Positions 6,624-14,756 of a stretch of DNA of 37,317 nt are shown here, one piece after another. A model generated the notes under the pieces. It ran no database searches. It worked only from the letters and a program-made list of their open reading frames with translations, and had not been told where the DNA came from. The DNA is from a virus, in the IMG/VR virus record IMGVR_UViG_3300025666_000022, positions 1 to 37,317 of that record, one strand, 5' to 3'. The translations under genes and the position numbers were made by a program. How positions within the stretch are numbered: the first letter of the stretch is position 1; each line of letters opens with the position of its first letter.

Positions 6624-9394
6624 AAATTTATAATGCGTTAAATTTAAAGAATGGTGCTAAGAGCAAGCTTAACAGATTGTCAAACTTATCTCAACCTCTA
6701 CAGTTTTTACCAATGGTGGAAAAAGATGAGGAATGGAGTGCCTGGAATATGGATTGGTTAGAATGGAACGGACTTAAACAACTTAGAAGAAATGCTAGGC
6801 GATTGATGAAGAACTACAAACTAGCTCAAGGTATAATTGACAAAACAGACTATATAGTTGAAGAAGACAACGAGATGGGAGGAATTGTTGAACAGTTAGC
6901 TTCTGATGATGAAATGAATGCATTAGATTTAAAGTTCTATCCAATTATACCAAATGTAGTAAACACTTTAGTTGCTGAGTTTGCAAAAAGAAACAAACGC
7001 GTCACTTTTAGAGCAGTTGATGAATTTACACATAATGAGATTATAGAAAAGAAGAGACAAGATATTGAAGATGTTCTTGTAAAGTATGCTGAGTCTAAGA
7101 TGCTTAATGCAATGTTAGAGCAAGGTGCTGATCCAGAAGATCCTGAGATGCAAAAGATGATGGAAGAGAAAATGAGTCCTCAAAATCTTAGAACTCTTCC
7201 TGAAATACAAGACTTCTATTCTAAAGATTATGAAGTCATAGTAGAAAAGTGGGCATCTAAACAACACATCATTGATGAAGAACGCTTTAAAATGGATGAG
7301 CTAGAAGAAAGAGGTTTCCGGGATAAGCTTATTACAGATAGAGAGTTTTGGCATTTTGGAATGTATGAGGATGATTATGATGTAGAACTCTGGAATCCTG
7401 TATTAACATTTTACCATAAATCACCAGACGCAAGATATATTTCACAATCTAATTGGGTTGGTAAAATTGAAATGCAAGGTGTTGCAGATGTAATTGACCG
7501 ATATGGTTGGTTAATGAATGAAGAACAGTTAGAGTCATTGCAATTTGCCTATCCTGTTTCAGGAGCTGGTTATGCAATAACAGGTCAGCAAAATGATGGT
7601 TCTTTTTATGATGCTACTAAATCTCATGATTGGAATGTTAATGGCGCTTCTTTAGGAATGCGTCAGTATGAGTCAATGCGAGACAATTATGGAGGTAATA
7701 ATAATGATATAGTTGACTGGGTGCTTCAAGAATCAGAAGATTATAGCAATAATGATGGTCCAACTATGTTGCGTGTTACTACATCTTATTGGAAGTCTCA
7801 ACGTAAGATAGGACATCTTACAAAAATTGATGAGAATGGTGGAGTAATAACTGACATTATAACTGAAGAATATAAAATTTCTGATAATCCTATTTATAAT
7901 AATCAGTTAATAAGAAATAAAACTGCTTCAAATTTAGTATTTGGAGAGCACATAGAATGGGTATGGATCAATCACTCTTGGGGTGGTGTTAAAATAGGCC
8001 CAAATCAACCTACATTTTTAGGTATAGAAAACACCGGAGGAGTTAATCCGATTTATTTAGGAATTAACCAGAACCGTATAAATGCTTTAAAGTTTCAATT
8101 CAAAGGAGATAGCACACTGTATGGTTGCAAGCTTCCTGTTGAAGGTAGAGTATTTTCTGATAGAAATACACGTTCTACATCTTTAGTGGATTCTATGAAG
8201 CCTTTTCAAGTAGGTTACAATGTTGTAAATAACCAAATAGCAGATATACTTATTGATGAAATAGGTACTGTAGTTATGTTAGATCAAAATACTTTACCAA
8301 AACATTCTATGGGTGAAGATTGGGGAACTGGTAACTATGCAAAAGCAATGGTAGCTATGAAAGATTTTGGAGTTCTTCCTTTAGATACTTCAATTGCAAA
8401 TACAGAAAATGCACTTAACTTTCAGCATTTTCAACAACTAGATTTATCGCAGACAAACAGATTGATGTCTAGAATTCAATTAGCAAACTATTTTAAGTCT
8501 CAAGCTTTTGAAGTTGTTGGTGTTTCGCCACAACGCTTAGGTCAACAAATTGGTCAAACAGATACAGCCACTGGAATTGAGCAAGCTGTTTCTGGTTCAT
8601 ATGCTCAAACAGAAATGCACTTTGTAGAACACTCAGATCATCTTATGCCTAGAGTACACCAAATGAGAACTGACCTTGCTCAGTATTATCACTCTACAAA
8701 ACCTTCAATCAGACTTCAGTATATGACAAGTCTTGATGAACGTGTCAATTTTGAGATAAATGGAACAGAATTAATGTTAAGAGATATTAATGTCTTCTGT
8801 ACTACTAAAGCAAATCACAGAGCTGTACTAGAGCAAATGAAACGATTAGCATCAGAAAACAATACAACAGGTGCTTCTATCTATGATTTAGGAAAAATTA
8901 TTCAAGCAGATTCTATGGGTACTCTGAATAGTACGTTAAAAGGACTTGAAGAGAAAATGACTGCTAAACAAGCTGAAGAAAGAGGCCACGCTGAAGAAAT
9001 GCAACGTATGCAAGGTGAGCAGATGGAAAAAGAAAAAGCTATGGAGCAATCACATGAAGCTAAAGAGTCTGAGAAAAACAGACGTAAAGATATACTTGTA
9101 GCTGAAATTAAAGCATCTGGTTTTGGAGCAATGCAAGATATTAATAAAAATGAACAGTCAGATTTCATTGATAATATGGAAAAGATTAAAAAGACTGAGA
9201 ACTATGCAGACGTTACAAATATTCAGCAACAAAAAGTTAATGAAAATAAGAATCAGAATGCTGAAAAAAATAACATCAAGCGTGAGGAATTAGCAGTACA
9301 AAGAGAAAATAAATCAAAAGATCTTGAGATTGCTAGAGAAAACAAAAATCAGTATGATACTAAACCACAAAAGAAAGATAATAAAAAATCATAG
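6620..9394 (+). CDS. Portal protein
   Basis: 924 aa, following TerL with an ATGA overlap, the standard position. The central body (about 90-740) is a large mixed fold with many Trp/Tyr-rich strands (VELWNPVLTFYHKSPDARYI, EWVWINHSWGGVKIG), consistent with the clip, wing and stem of a dodecameric portal. From about residue 785 to the end it is a very charged, Gln/Glu/Lys-rich coiled coil (EERGHAEEMQRMQGEQMEKE), which could be an internal barrel or scaffold contact. The size is large for tailed phages in general but usual for crAss-like portals. It ends with TAG, followed by 110 bases containing a promoter-like element. Confidence 0.75.
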   Translation: MKIYNALNLKNGAKSKLNRLSNLSQPLQFLPMVEKDEEWSAWNMDWLEWNGLKQLRRNARRLMKNYKLAQGIIDKTDYIVEEDNEMGGIVEQLASDDEMNALDLKFYPIIPNVVNTLVAEFAKRNKRVTFRAVDEFTHNEIIEKKRQDIEDVLVKYAESKMLNAMLEQGADPEDPEMQKMMEEKMSPQNLRTLPEIQDFYSKDYEVIVEKWASKQHIIDEERFKMDELEERGFRDKLITDREFWHFGMYEDDYDVELWNPVLTFYHKSPDARYISQSNWVGKIEMQGVADVIDRYGWLMNEEQLESLQFAYPVSGAGYAITGQQNDGSFYDATKSHDWNVNGASLGMRQYESMRDNYGGNNNDIVDWVLQESEDYSNNDGPTMLRVTTSYWKSQRKIGHLTKIDENGGVITDIITEEYKISDNPIYNNQLIRNKTASNLVFGEHIEWVWINHSWGGVKIGPNQPTFLGIENTGGVNPIYLGINQNRINALKFQFKGDSTLYGCKLPVEGRVFSDRNTRSTSLVDSMKPFQVGYNVVNNQIADILIDEIGTVVMLDQNTLPKHSMGEDWGTGNYAKAMVAMKDFGVLPLDTSIANTENALNFQHFQQLDLSQTNRLMSRIQLANYFKSQAFEVVGVSPQRLGQQIGQTDTATGIEQAVSGSYAQTEMHFVEHSDHLMPRVHQMRTDLAQYYHSTKPSIRLQYMTSLDERVNFEINGTELMLRDINVFCTTKANHRAVLEQMKRLASENNTTGASIYDLGKIIQADSMGTLNSTLKGLEEKMTAKQAEERGHAEEMQRMQGEQMEKEKAMEQSHEAKESEKNRRKDILVAEIKASGFGAMQDINKNEQSDFIDNMEKIKKTENYADVTNIQQQKVNENKNQNAEKNNIKREELAVQRENKSKDLEIARENKNQYDTKPQKKDNKKS

Positions 9395-9448
9395 CTATAT
9401 AATGATGAAATATTTTAAAAGAGCTTTATGTTTCCAAACATTTAAGGT

Positions 9449-9476
9449 TTATTTTAGTTAAAATTGCGTATATTAA
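9449..9476 (+). promoter_or_regulatory. Promoter-like element upstream of the scaffold and capsid genes
   Basis: TATATTAA at 9469-9476 is preceded by AAAATTGCG and belongs to the same element family as those before 14757, 19021, 24507 and 34887. There is no TTG exactly 20 bases upstream (the sequence there is GGT), so the -33 box is weak. The gap 9395-9504 has no ORF and holds this element plus the AAACCAACAAT leader. Confidence 0.4.
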
Positions 9477-9493
9477 TAATAACAGTCATACAA

Positions 9494-9504
9494 AAACCAA
9501 CAAT
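9494..9504 (+). promoter_or_regulatory. AAACCAACAAT leader element before a start codon
   Basis: The element abuts the ATG at 9505 and is nearly identical to those before 2039, 12557, 17019 and 22604. No Shine-Dalgarno sequence is present. Confidence 0.45.
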
Positions 9505-10794
9505 ATGAGTGAAAAAAAAGAAGTAACAAATGTCCAAGAAGTCGATATTGATATAGATGAGATTTTAGGCTTTGATACTGATACGGTAATGCTTCCTGGT
9601 GAAACAGCAGCAGAGCCAAAAAAGAATGTTTTTTCTAAAATGAATATAGACACAACGTTCCTTGATAAGCCTCAAAGTAAAGAGGCACCGAAAAGTGTAG
9701 AAGTAGTTAAAGATGAAACTATTGATCCAGCTGCTCCAGTAGAAGCTGAGATTAAAAAAGACATTATTGACGAAAATGCGAATGATGATCCTAATGATAT
9801 ATTAGCTCCACCAAGCACTGATAATGAATTTGAAGATACTTCTAATAAAGGTGGAAGACCAACAGCTTTGGTATCAGCAGCTAAGAAACTTATTGAAAAA
9901 GGAAGGTTGATGCCTTTTGAAGATGATAAAAAAATTGAGGATTACACAGCTGAAGACTTTGAAGAATTAATTGAAGCAAATTTTGATTCATTTGAATCAA
10001 AACTTACTGGTGAATTACCAGCTCAGTTTTTTGAGCAAATGCCTGCAGAAATGCAACAAGCATATGAGTATATAGCTAAGGGAGGTACAGACCTTAAAGG
10101 AATGTTTAGTGCTCTAGCTCAATCTAGAGAGACTGCAGAACTTGATATAACTTCTGAAAATGGACAAAAGTCTGCAATCAGAAGCTACTTAAGTGCTACT
10201 GGTTTTGGAACTCCTGAAGAAATTGAGGATGAAATTTATGCTTATGATGACAGAGGAGATCTTGAGAAGAAAGCAAATCAGTTTAAACCTAAATTGGATG
10301 CTATGCAACAGCAAGTAGTTCAAAAAAGAATTAAAGAGCAAGAGTCGCAAACAGCATTAAGAAAAGACCAATCTCAAAAATACATTGAAAGCGTTTATTC
10401 TACACTTGAAGAAGGTAAGCTTAACGGTACCGATATAGATAACAAAGTTCAAAACATGCTTTATGCAGGTTTAGTTCAATCTAATTATCCTTCCGTTAGC
10501 GGTAAGCAAACAAATATGCTAGGACATCTACTTGAAAAATATCAATGGGTAGAGCCAAGACATGATTTGATTGCTGAAGCATTATGGTTACTTGCAGATC
10601 CAGATGGTTATAAAACAAAAATCAAAAGTGGTCAGGTTCAAGAAACTAACGCAGCTACCTTAAGAAAATTAAAAACAGAGCAATCTAGTAAGTCAAATAC
10701 TTCAACTGAAAATGAAGAAGTAAGCGCACCTGCTAGTAGAAAACGTTCCAATGGAGTTCAGAGACAAAAAAAGAACTTCTTTGGATATAAATAA
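9505..10794 (+). CDS. Acidic, disordered head protein, scaffolding candidate
   Basis: 429 aa between portal and major capsid genes, where scaffolding proteins normally lie. The first 120 residues are acidic, Pro-rich and low complexity (VQEVDIDIDEILGF, ENANDDPNDILAPP). The middle is helical (YTAEDFEELIEANFDSF; EQMPAEMQQAYEYIAKGG), and residues about 255-300 are a Gln/Lys-rich coiled coil. The C-terminus is basic (ASRKRSNGVQRQKKNFFGYK), a charge pattern that suits capsid-inner-surface binding. No protease motif is visible. It could equally be an internal head protein that stays in the virion. Its leader is the AAACCAACAAT element. Confidence 0.55.
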   Translation: MSEKKEVTNVQEVDIDIDEILGFDTDTVMLPGETAAEPKKNVFSKMNIDTTFLDKPQSKEAPKSVEVVKDETIDPAAPVEAEIKKDIIDENANDDPNDILAPPSTDNEFEDTSNKGGRPTALVSAAKKLIEKGRLMPFEDDKKIEDYTAEDFEELIEANFDSFESKLTGELPAQFFEQMPAEMQQAYEYIAKGGTDLKGMFSALAQSRETAELDITSENGQKSAIRSYLSATGFGTPEEIEDEIYAYDDRGDLEKKANQFKPKLDAMQQQVVQKRIKEQESQTALRKDQSQKYIESVYSTLEEGKLNGTDIDNKVQNMLYAGLVQSNYPSVSGKQTNMLGHLLEKYQWVEPRHDLIAEALWLLADPDGYKTKIKSGQVQETNAATLRKLKTEQSSKSNTSTENEEVSAPASRKRSNGVQRQKKNFFGYK

Positions 10795-10828
10795 GTAACA
10801 AATAAATAACAAATAAATACCCACACAA

Positions 10829-12466
10829 ATGAGTACACCAAGTTTTAACAACGGACTCTTCCTGAGAGATACAAATTATCAGGCAAGTTCACACGTGGAT
10901 TCTTACCATTTAGCTAACATGCTAAAAGATGCAGAGCCTACAGACATGGGACCAGTAGATATCTGGGCCATGACGCAAAAAGTAGAAATGCCTCTTTATC
11001 AAATGTCAAGCTTTGGAGGAAAGAACGTGATTGAAGTAGATAATGTACGAGGAGAGTGGAAATGGCAAACACCAATTTCACAAGATCTTCCTTATATTAC
11101 TGAAGACGTAGAACCTACAAATGTTCGTAAAGGTGAAGATGAAACAACTTTCAAAATTAAGCTTAATAAGCGTGAATTTGGACATGGTGACATCATCACA
11201 TACGACAAGTATAACGGTTGTGAATTAATTGTATCTGCAGATGAAGATATTCTTCCTATGGGAGATGGTTTTGTTTACACATGTACGCTAATTAACAATG
11301 ACAGCTACAGATTTTTAGATAATAAGTTTTTAGCGTCTGGAACTAAGTTTTTCAGAAAAGGTTCTGCACGTGGTGAATATGGAGAAAGATTCTCTGATAT
11401 TACAACGAAATCAGGATACCGTGAATTTTATAACTACGTAGGTGGTGCTGAAGCTCACGTTCACTATTCAATTTCTTCTAGAGCTGATATGCAGATTAAA
11501 GGAGGAATGAATGCAGATGGTACAGTACCAGTTACTGAAATCTGGAGAAATTTTGATTCTAGTATGGATCCTTCTGTATCTTCTATTGAGCAGATGGTTG
11601 GAACTATGGGTAAAGATTACGTTAAACGCGCAATGGCGAACGGAGATCTTTCACGTACTTTCTTAACATCACTTGAAGCTGCGCACCTTACAAAAGTAGC
11701 AACAGATATTGAGACATACCTTATGTGGGGACACGGTGGTAGATCGCGTCAAGATGGGCCGGATGATATTAGATTATCAGTTGGTTTATGGAAGCAGTTG
11801 GATAACTCTTTCAAAAGAGTATACAACAAGTCAAGTTTTGATCTTGAGTTGTTCCGTTCTGAGCTTTATAACTTCTACAATGGTAGAGTTGAGTTCACAG
11901 GTCCGGATCCAAAACGTCAGATCATCGTTCAAACAGGAATGGGTGGAATGAGAATGGTTAATGAAGCAATCAAGCGTGAAGCAGCTTCTGATAACTTCCT
12001 TCAAACAGGCAGTGGTAATAAAGAAGGTGGCGGTATCGGTGCTATTACCGGTTCTGGTATGGATTTAGGATTTGGATATGCTTTTACTAGCTATGTGATT
12101 CCATTTTTAGCAAACGTACAGTTTGTTATCAATCCAGCATTTGATAATGTTCATACTAATGATATTGAAAATCCTGTAATTGATGGATTTGCATTGTCAT
12201 CGTATTCTTTTATTATCTTTGATATAACGGATAACACAAATGACAACATTTATATGTTGAAACTTAAGTGGGATAACCAATTGAAATGGTGGTATCAAAA
12301 TGGTACAATGGATTACATGGGACGTTCTCAAGGATTCCAATCATCAGGTCAGTTTAACGGATACAGAGTTTACATGACTCAGTGTATGCCTGCGATTTGG
12401 GTTAAAGATCCAACTAAAGTTCTTAAAATTGTAATGAGAAATCCAATTACTGGAGGTTCATTCTAA
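10829..12466 (+). CDS. Major capsid protein (HK97-fold, crAss-like)
   Basis: 545 aa, soluble, with balanced composition and nearly no Cys, followed by the strongest terminator of the window, as expected for the most abundant protein. The N-terminal stretch (YHLANMLKDAEPTDMGPVDI) and the beta-rich region from about 40 to 230 (GEWKWQTPIS, GDGFVYTCTLINND) resemble the E-loop-insertion part of crAss-like capsid proteins. The C-terminal third (YSFIIFDITDNTNDNIYMLK, GYRVYMTQCMPAIWVKDP) looks like the P-domain and A-domain strands. No N-terminal delta domain is obvious. Order portal, scaffold, MCP supports the call. Confidence 0.75.
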   Translation: MSTPSFNNGLFLRDTNYQASSHVDSYHLANMLKDAEPTDMGPVDIWAMTQKVEMPLYQMSSFGGKNVIEVDNVRGEWKWQTPISQDLPYITEDVEPTNVRKGEDETTFKIKLNKREFGHGDIITYDKYNGCELIVSADEDILPMGDGFVYTCTLINNDSYRFLDNKFLASGTKFFRKGSARGEYGERFSDITTKSGYREFYNYVGGAEAHVHYSISSRADMQIKGGMNADGTVPVTEIWRNFDSSMDPSVSSIEQMVGTMGKDYVKRAMANGDLSRTFLTSLEAAHLTKVATDIETYLMWGHGGRSRQDGPDDIRLSVGLWKQLDNSFKRVYNKSSFDLELFRSELYNFYNGRVEFTGPDPKRQIIVQTGMGGMRMVNEAIKREAASDNFLQTGSGNKEGGGIGAITGSGMDLGFGYAFTSYVIPFLANVQFVINPAFDNVHTNDIENPVIDGFALSSYSFIIFDITDNTNDNIYMLKLKWDNQLKWWYQNGTMDYMGRSQGFQSSGQFNGYRVYMTQCMPAIWVKDPTKVLKIVMRNPITGGSF

Positions 12467-12486
12467 AGTAAAACTTACTACTATAC

Positions 12487-12516
12487 AAGCAGCAACTCTA
12501 CGGGGTTGCTGCTTTT
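12487..12516 (+). terminator. Rho-independent terminator after the major capsid gene
   Basis: Arms AAGCAGCAAC (12487-12496) and GTTGCTGCTT (12505-12514) pair perfectly around an 8-base loop and run into TTTT (12513-12516). It lies 20 bases after the capsid stop and is by far the most GC-rich hairpin nearby. Confidence 0.85.
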
Positions 12517-12535
12517 GGTGGTATAAGACATTATT

Positions 12536-12547
12536 AAACCAACAAAT
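12536..12547 (+). promoter_or_regulatory. AAACCAACAAAT leader element
   Basis: Located nine bases before the ATG at 12557, followed by AAACAACTT. It matches the elements before 2039, 9505, 17019 and 22604. No promoter was found between the terminator and this element, so the leader may act after some readthrough or RNA processing. Confidence 0.4.
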
Positions 12548-12556
12548 AAACAACTT

Positions 12557-13708
12557 ATGTCAAAAAAAGAAGCAAATCCACAAAAAGAGGGAGAATCAGC
12601 AGAAGTAATTGGTGTAGTAGAATCTACATCTCTTGATCCATCTGTTCCAGAAACATTAACTGCAACATTAGAAAAACCAAAAATTGGCAAAAAAAAACAT
12701 ATACCACAAGTAAAGGATATGTTTCAAAAAATGGGTAAAGTATCAATTAAACCATTTATAGATGCTAACAATGAAAATATGGGTCTTGAAGATTATGGCT
12801 TAGCCATTTATCCAGGAACACATCATGAAGAGCAGTTAGCCGCAATTGAAAGAAATGGTGTAGTAAGATACATAACAGGACTTGATGAGTTTGCACCAGA
12901 AGTACAAAAACTTAATATTCCTGAAAAAAAAGAAGCAGTAATACGTAATATTAGAATGGTAGTTGCTGAACTTGAAAAACAATTAGCAAGTAATGTAATC
13001 AATATTGAAGATGAACAATTTTGGGATAAAGTTACTTTGTTAAAACCTAATAACCATTCATTTTGGAAAAAAATTACTGTTAAATGTAGTAATGATGCAA
13101 CATATTTAGACCCGTTAAATGATGCATATGACTTAATTAAGTTTATGTCAATTGAAGCTGGTGGATTTGATTTAGTAAGCAAAAGTTACGATGATGCTTT
13201 AGCAAGACCAAAACCACCTAAATTTTACTTAGATAAAGAAGTACATACTGTTTCTACAAGAACTGTTTATAAAAAATTACGTAACAAAGCAATTGGTAAA
13301 TTAGATGGTTTATATTCTAAAAACCCTAAAAAGCTTCTTTACGTAGCAAAAATAGTTGACACCAATAGCGCAAGTTTTAAAACCTCTACACCAATTGATG
13401 TCCTTTATGATAAAATGGATGAATATATTGCTGGTAATGGATCAGAATCTACATTAGCTAAAGCAGCTGAGCGTTTTGTTAATATTGCTGAATTAGATAT
13501 GGAAACTTTAAAATTAAGAGCTCTTGTAAAAGATGCTTCTTTCTACAAAGTAATTTCATTAAAAGCTGATGGTATGTTGTACCATTCGCCAACTTCAACA
13601 ATGTTAGGCCGTAATGTTGCGGATGTAGTTGAATACTTAAGAAACCCTTTAAATGAGGATATTTTAGTACAATTGCTAGAAGAAATAGAAACTTATTGGA
13701 ATACATAA
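12557..13708 (+). CDS. Unknown protein downstream of the capsid gene, probable virion accessory
   Basis: 383 aa. The first 50 residues are charged and disordered; the rest is mixed helix and strand with a Lys-rich basic centre (VYKKLRNKAIGKLDGLYSK). It has one Cys and no signal or membrane segment. No catalytic motif is visible. The gene follows the capsid terminator and precedes a small basic protein and a connector candidate, a place held in related phages by conserved head proteins of unknown role. It may be a head-internal or head-completion protein. The start is supported by the AAACCAACAAAT leader. Confidence 0.5.
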   Translation: MSKKEANPQKEGESAEVIGVVESTSLDPSVPETLTATLEKPKIGKKKHIPQVKDMFQKMGKVSIKPFIDANNENMGLEDYGLAIYPGTHHEEQLAAIERNGVVRYITGLDEFAPEVQKLNIPEKKEAVIRNIRMVVAELEKQLASNVINIEDEQFWDKVTLLKPNNHSFWKKITVKCSNDATYLDPLNDAYDLIKFMSIEAGGFDLVSKSYDDALARPKPPKFYLDKEVHTVSTRTVYKKLRNKAIGKLDGLYSKNPKKLLYVAKIVDTNSASFKTSTPIDVLYDKMDEYIAGNGSESTLAKAAERFVNIAELDMETLKLRALVKDASFYKVISLKADGMLYHSPTSTMLGRNVADVVEYLRNPLNEDILVQLLEEIETYWNT

Positions 13709-13726
13709 ATTATAAAATAAAAAAAT

Positions 13727-13954
13727 ATGTTAAATAATAAACCATTATTAGATCCTATGGGAAATAAGGTAAAAAGTAGAACTGTTATGTTTGGTAAAAA
13801 CAAAGGAAAAACAAAAGAAACAACTATTTTTTCACCACAAAATAGAAAATCTCCTGGTCATACAGCTGGAAGAAAAGTGTCAGAATATTACAAAAAAGGA
13901 GGTTCTGTACGTAAAGATTCTCTTCTTTGTTCAATCTCTGGTATTAAAAAATAA
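13727..13954 (+). CDS. Small basic protein with a GGSV motif
   Basis: 75 aa, strongly basic (many Lys/Arg) with a Gly-rich, probably unstructured body (MFGKNKGKTKETTIF, AGRKVSEYYKKGGSVRKDSL). The YYKKGGSV motif resembles GG motifs repeated in the large proteins at 31696 and 34887, and could be an attachment or cleavage site. It lies 18 bases after the previous stop and 20 before the next start. A DNA- or capsid-binding head accessory is possible. A 63-codon ORF in another frame over the same bases is less coding-like and was not chosen. Confidence 0.5.
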   Translation: MLNNKPLLDPMGNKVKSRTVMFGKNKGKTKETTIFSPQNRKSPGHTAGRKVSEYYKKGGSVRKDSLLCSISGIKK

Positions 13955-13974
13955 TAAGATACTTACTGGAGATT

Positions 13975-14679
13975 ATGAATAACGCAACTATACAACTTAA
14001 AATACAACAAAGACTAAATAAAATAGCTTCAAGTGACTATGATAATATTGAAGTCTGGCAAATTGTTGAGTCTTTTAATAAAGGGCAAGTTCAGTGGTTA
14101 CGTAGAAACCTTCATGGTCTTAACGTAAAACAGACAGGTGATGAACAGTCTAAAAGAAGAATTGATGATTTACAAACAATTTTAACTGAGATAGAAATAC
14201 TTTTAATTAAAAGAGATCTATATTTTGAGTCTGAAGATTTACCTGAAAATTATTTTGAGTGGAAGCGTATTAGTGCTAATGGAGATACTGGATGTTGTGA
14301 AAAGCCAAAACGTATGGTTATATATTTAGATGCAGAAGCAAACGTAGATGAATTACTTAGAGATAATATTAAAAAACCAAGCTTACCTTGGGGTGAAACT
14401 TTCTGTACACTAATAGATAATAAAGTACGTGTTTATACAAACAATGAGTTTGATATAGTTGATGCTAGATTAACATATTATCGTCAACCAATAAGAATAG
14501 AAATTGCTGGTACAATAGATCCGTATACTCAATTATTATCTCCAGTAGATGTTGAGTGTGAGTTTAAAGATGACATTATAGAATTATTTGTAGATGAAGC
14601 TGCTAAAATTCTTGCTGGAGATATTGAATCTTTTAATATTTCTCAACAAGCATCTCAACAAGTTGAAGGCAATAATTAA
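13975..14679 (+). CDS. Head-tail connector / ring-protein candidate
   Basis: 234 aa. The N-terminal 90 residues are helical (IQLKIQQRLNKIASSDYDNI, then KRRIDDLQTILTEIEILL). The C-terminal half is beta-rich with an EWKRIS / ARLTYYRQPIRIE pattern, ending in a helix that contains FKDDIIELFVDEAAKILAGD. A C-terminal 'ELFVDEAAK' helix after a strand domain recurs in small connector and adaptor proteins of Bacteroidetes podophages. A GGAG sequence (TGGAG at about 13968-13972) precedes the ATG at 13975, one of the few Shine-Dalgarno-like sites in the window. Placement after head genes fits a ring between portal and tail. The family assignment is tentative. Confidence 0.45.
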   Translation: MNNATIQLKIQQRLNKIASSDYDNIEVWQIVESFNKGQVQWLRRNLHGLNVKQTGDEQSKRRIDDLQTILTEIEILLIKRDLYFESEDLPENYFEWKRISANGDTGCCEKPKRMVIYLDAEANVDELLRDNIKKPSLPWGETFCTLIDNKVRVYTNNEFDIVDARLTYYRQPIRIEIAGTIDPYTQLLSPVDVECEFKDDIIELFVDEAAKILAGDIESFNISQQASQQVEGNN

Positions 14680-14697
14680 AAAAAATTATAATGGGGA

Positions 14698-14728
14698 TTG
14701 TTTCTTTAAGGAATTTTCGTTATATTAT
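14698..14728 (+). promoter_or_regulatory. Promoter TTG-N20-TATATTAT before the 537-aa virion gene
   Basis: TTG at 14698-14700, then exactly 20 bases, then TATATTAT at 14721-14728, preceded by GAATTTTCG. Spacing and boxes are the same as at 18971-19001 and 24467-24497. The predicted start is near 14735, giving a leader of about 22 nt before the ATG at 14757. Confidence 0.65.
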
Positions 14729-14756
14729 AGTATATATAAATTAAATTAAAAGAAAA

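Noticed and set aside
12823-13182. 119-codon minus-strand ORF
   Set aside because: Antisense to the 383-aa protein, low-quality composition, no promoter on that strand.
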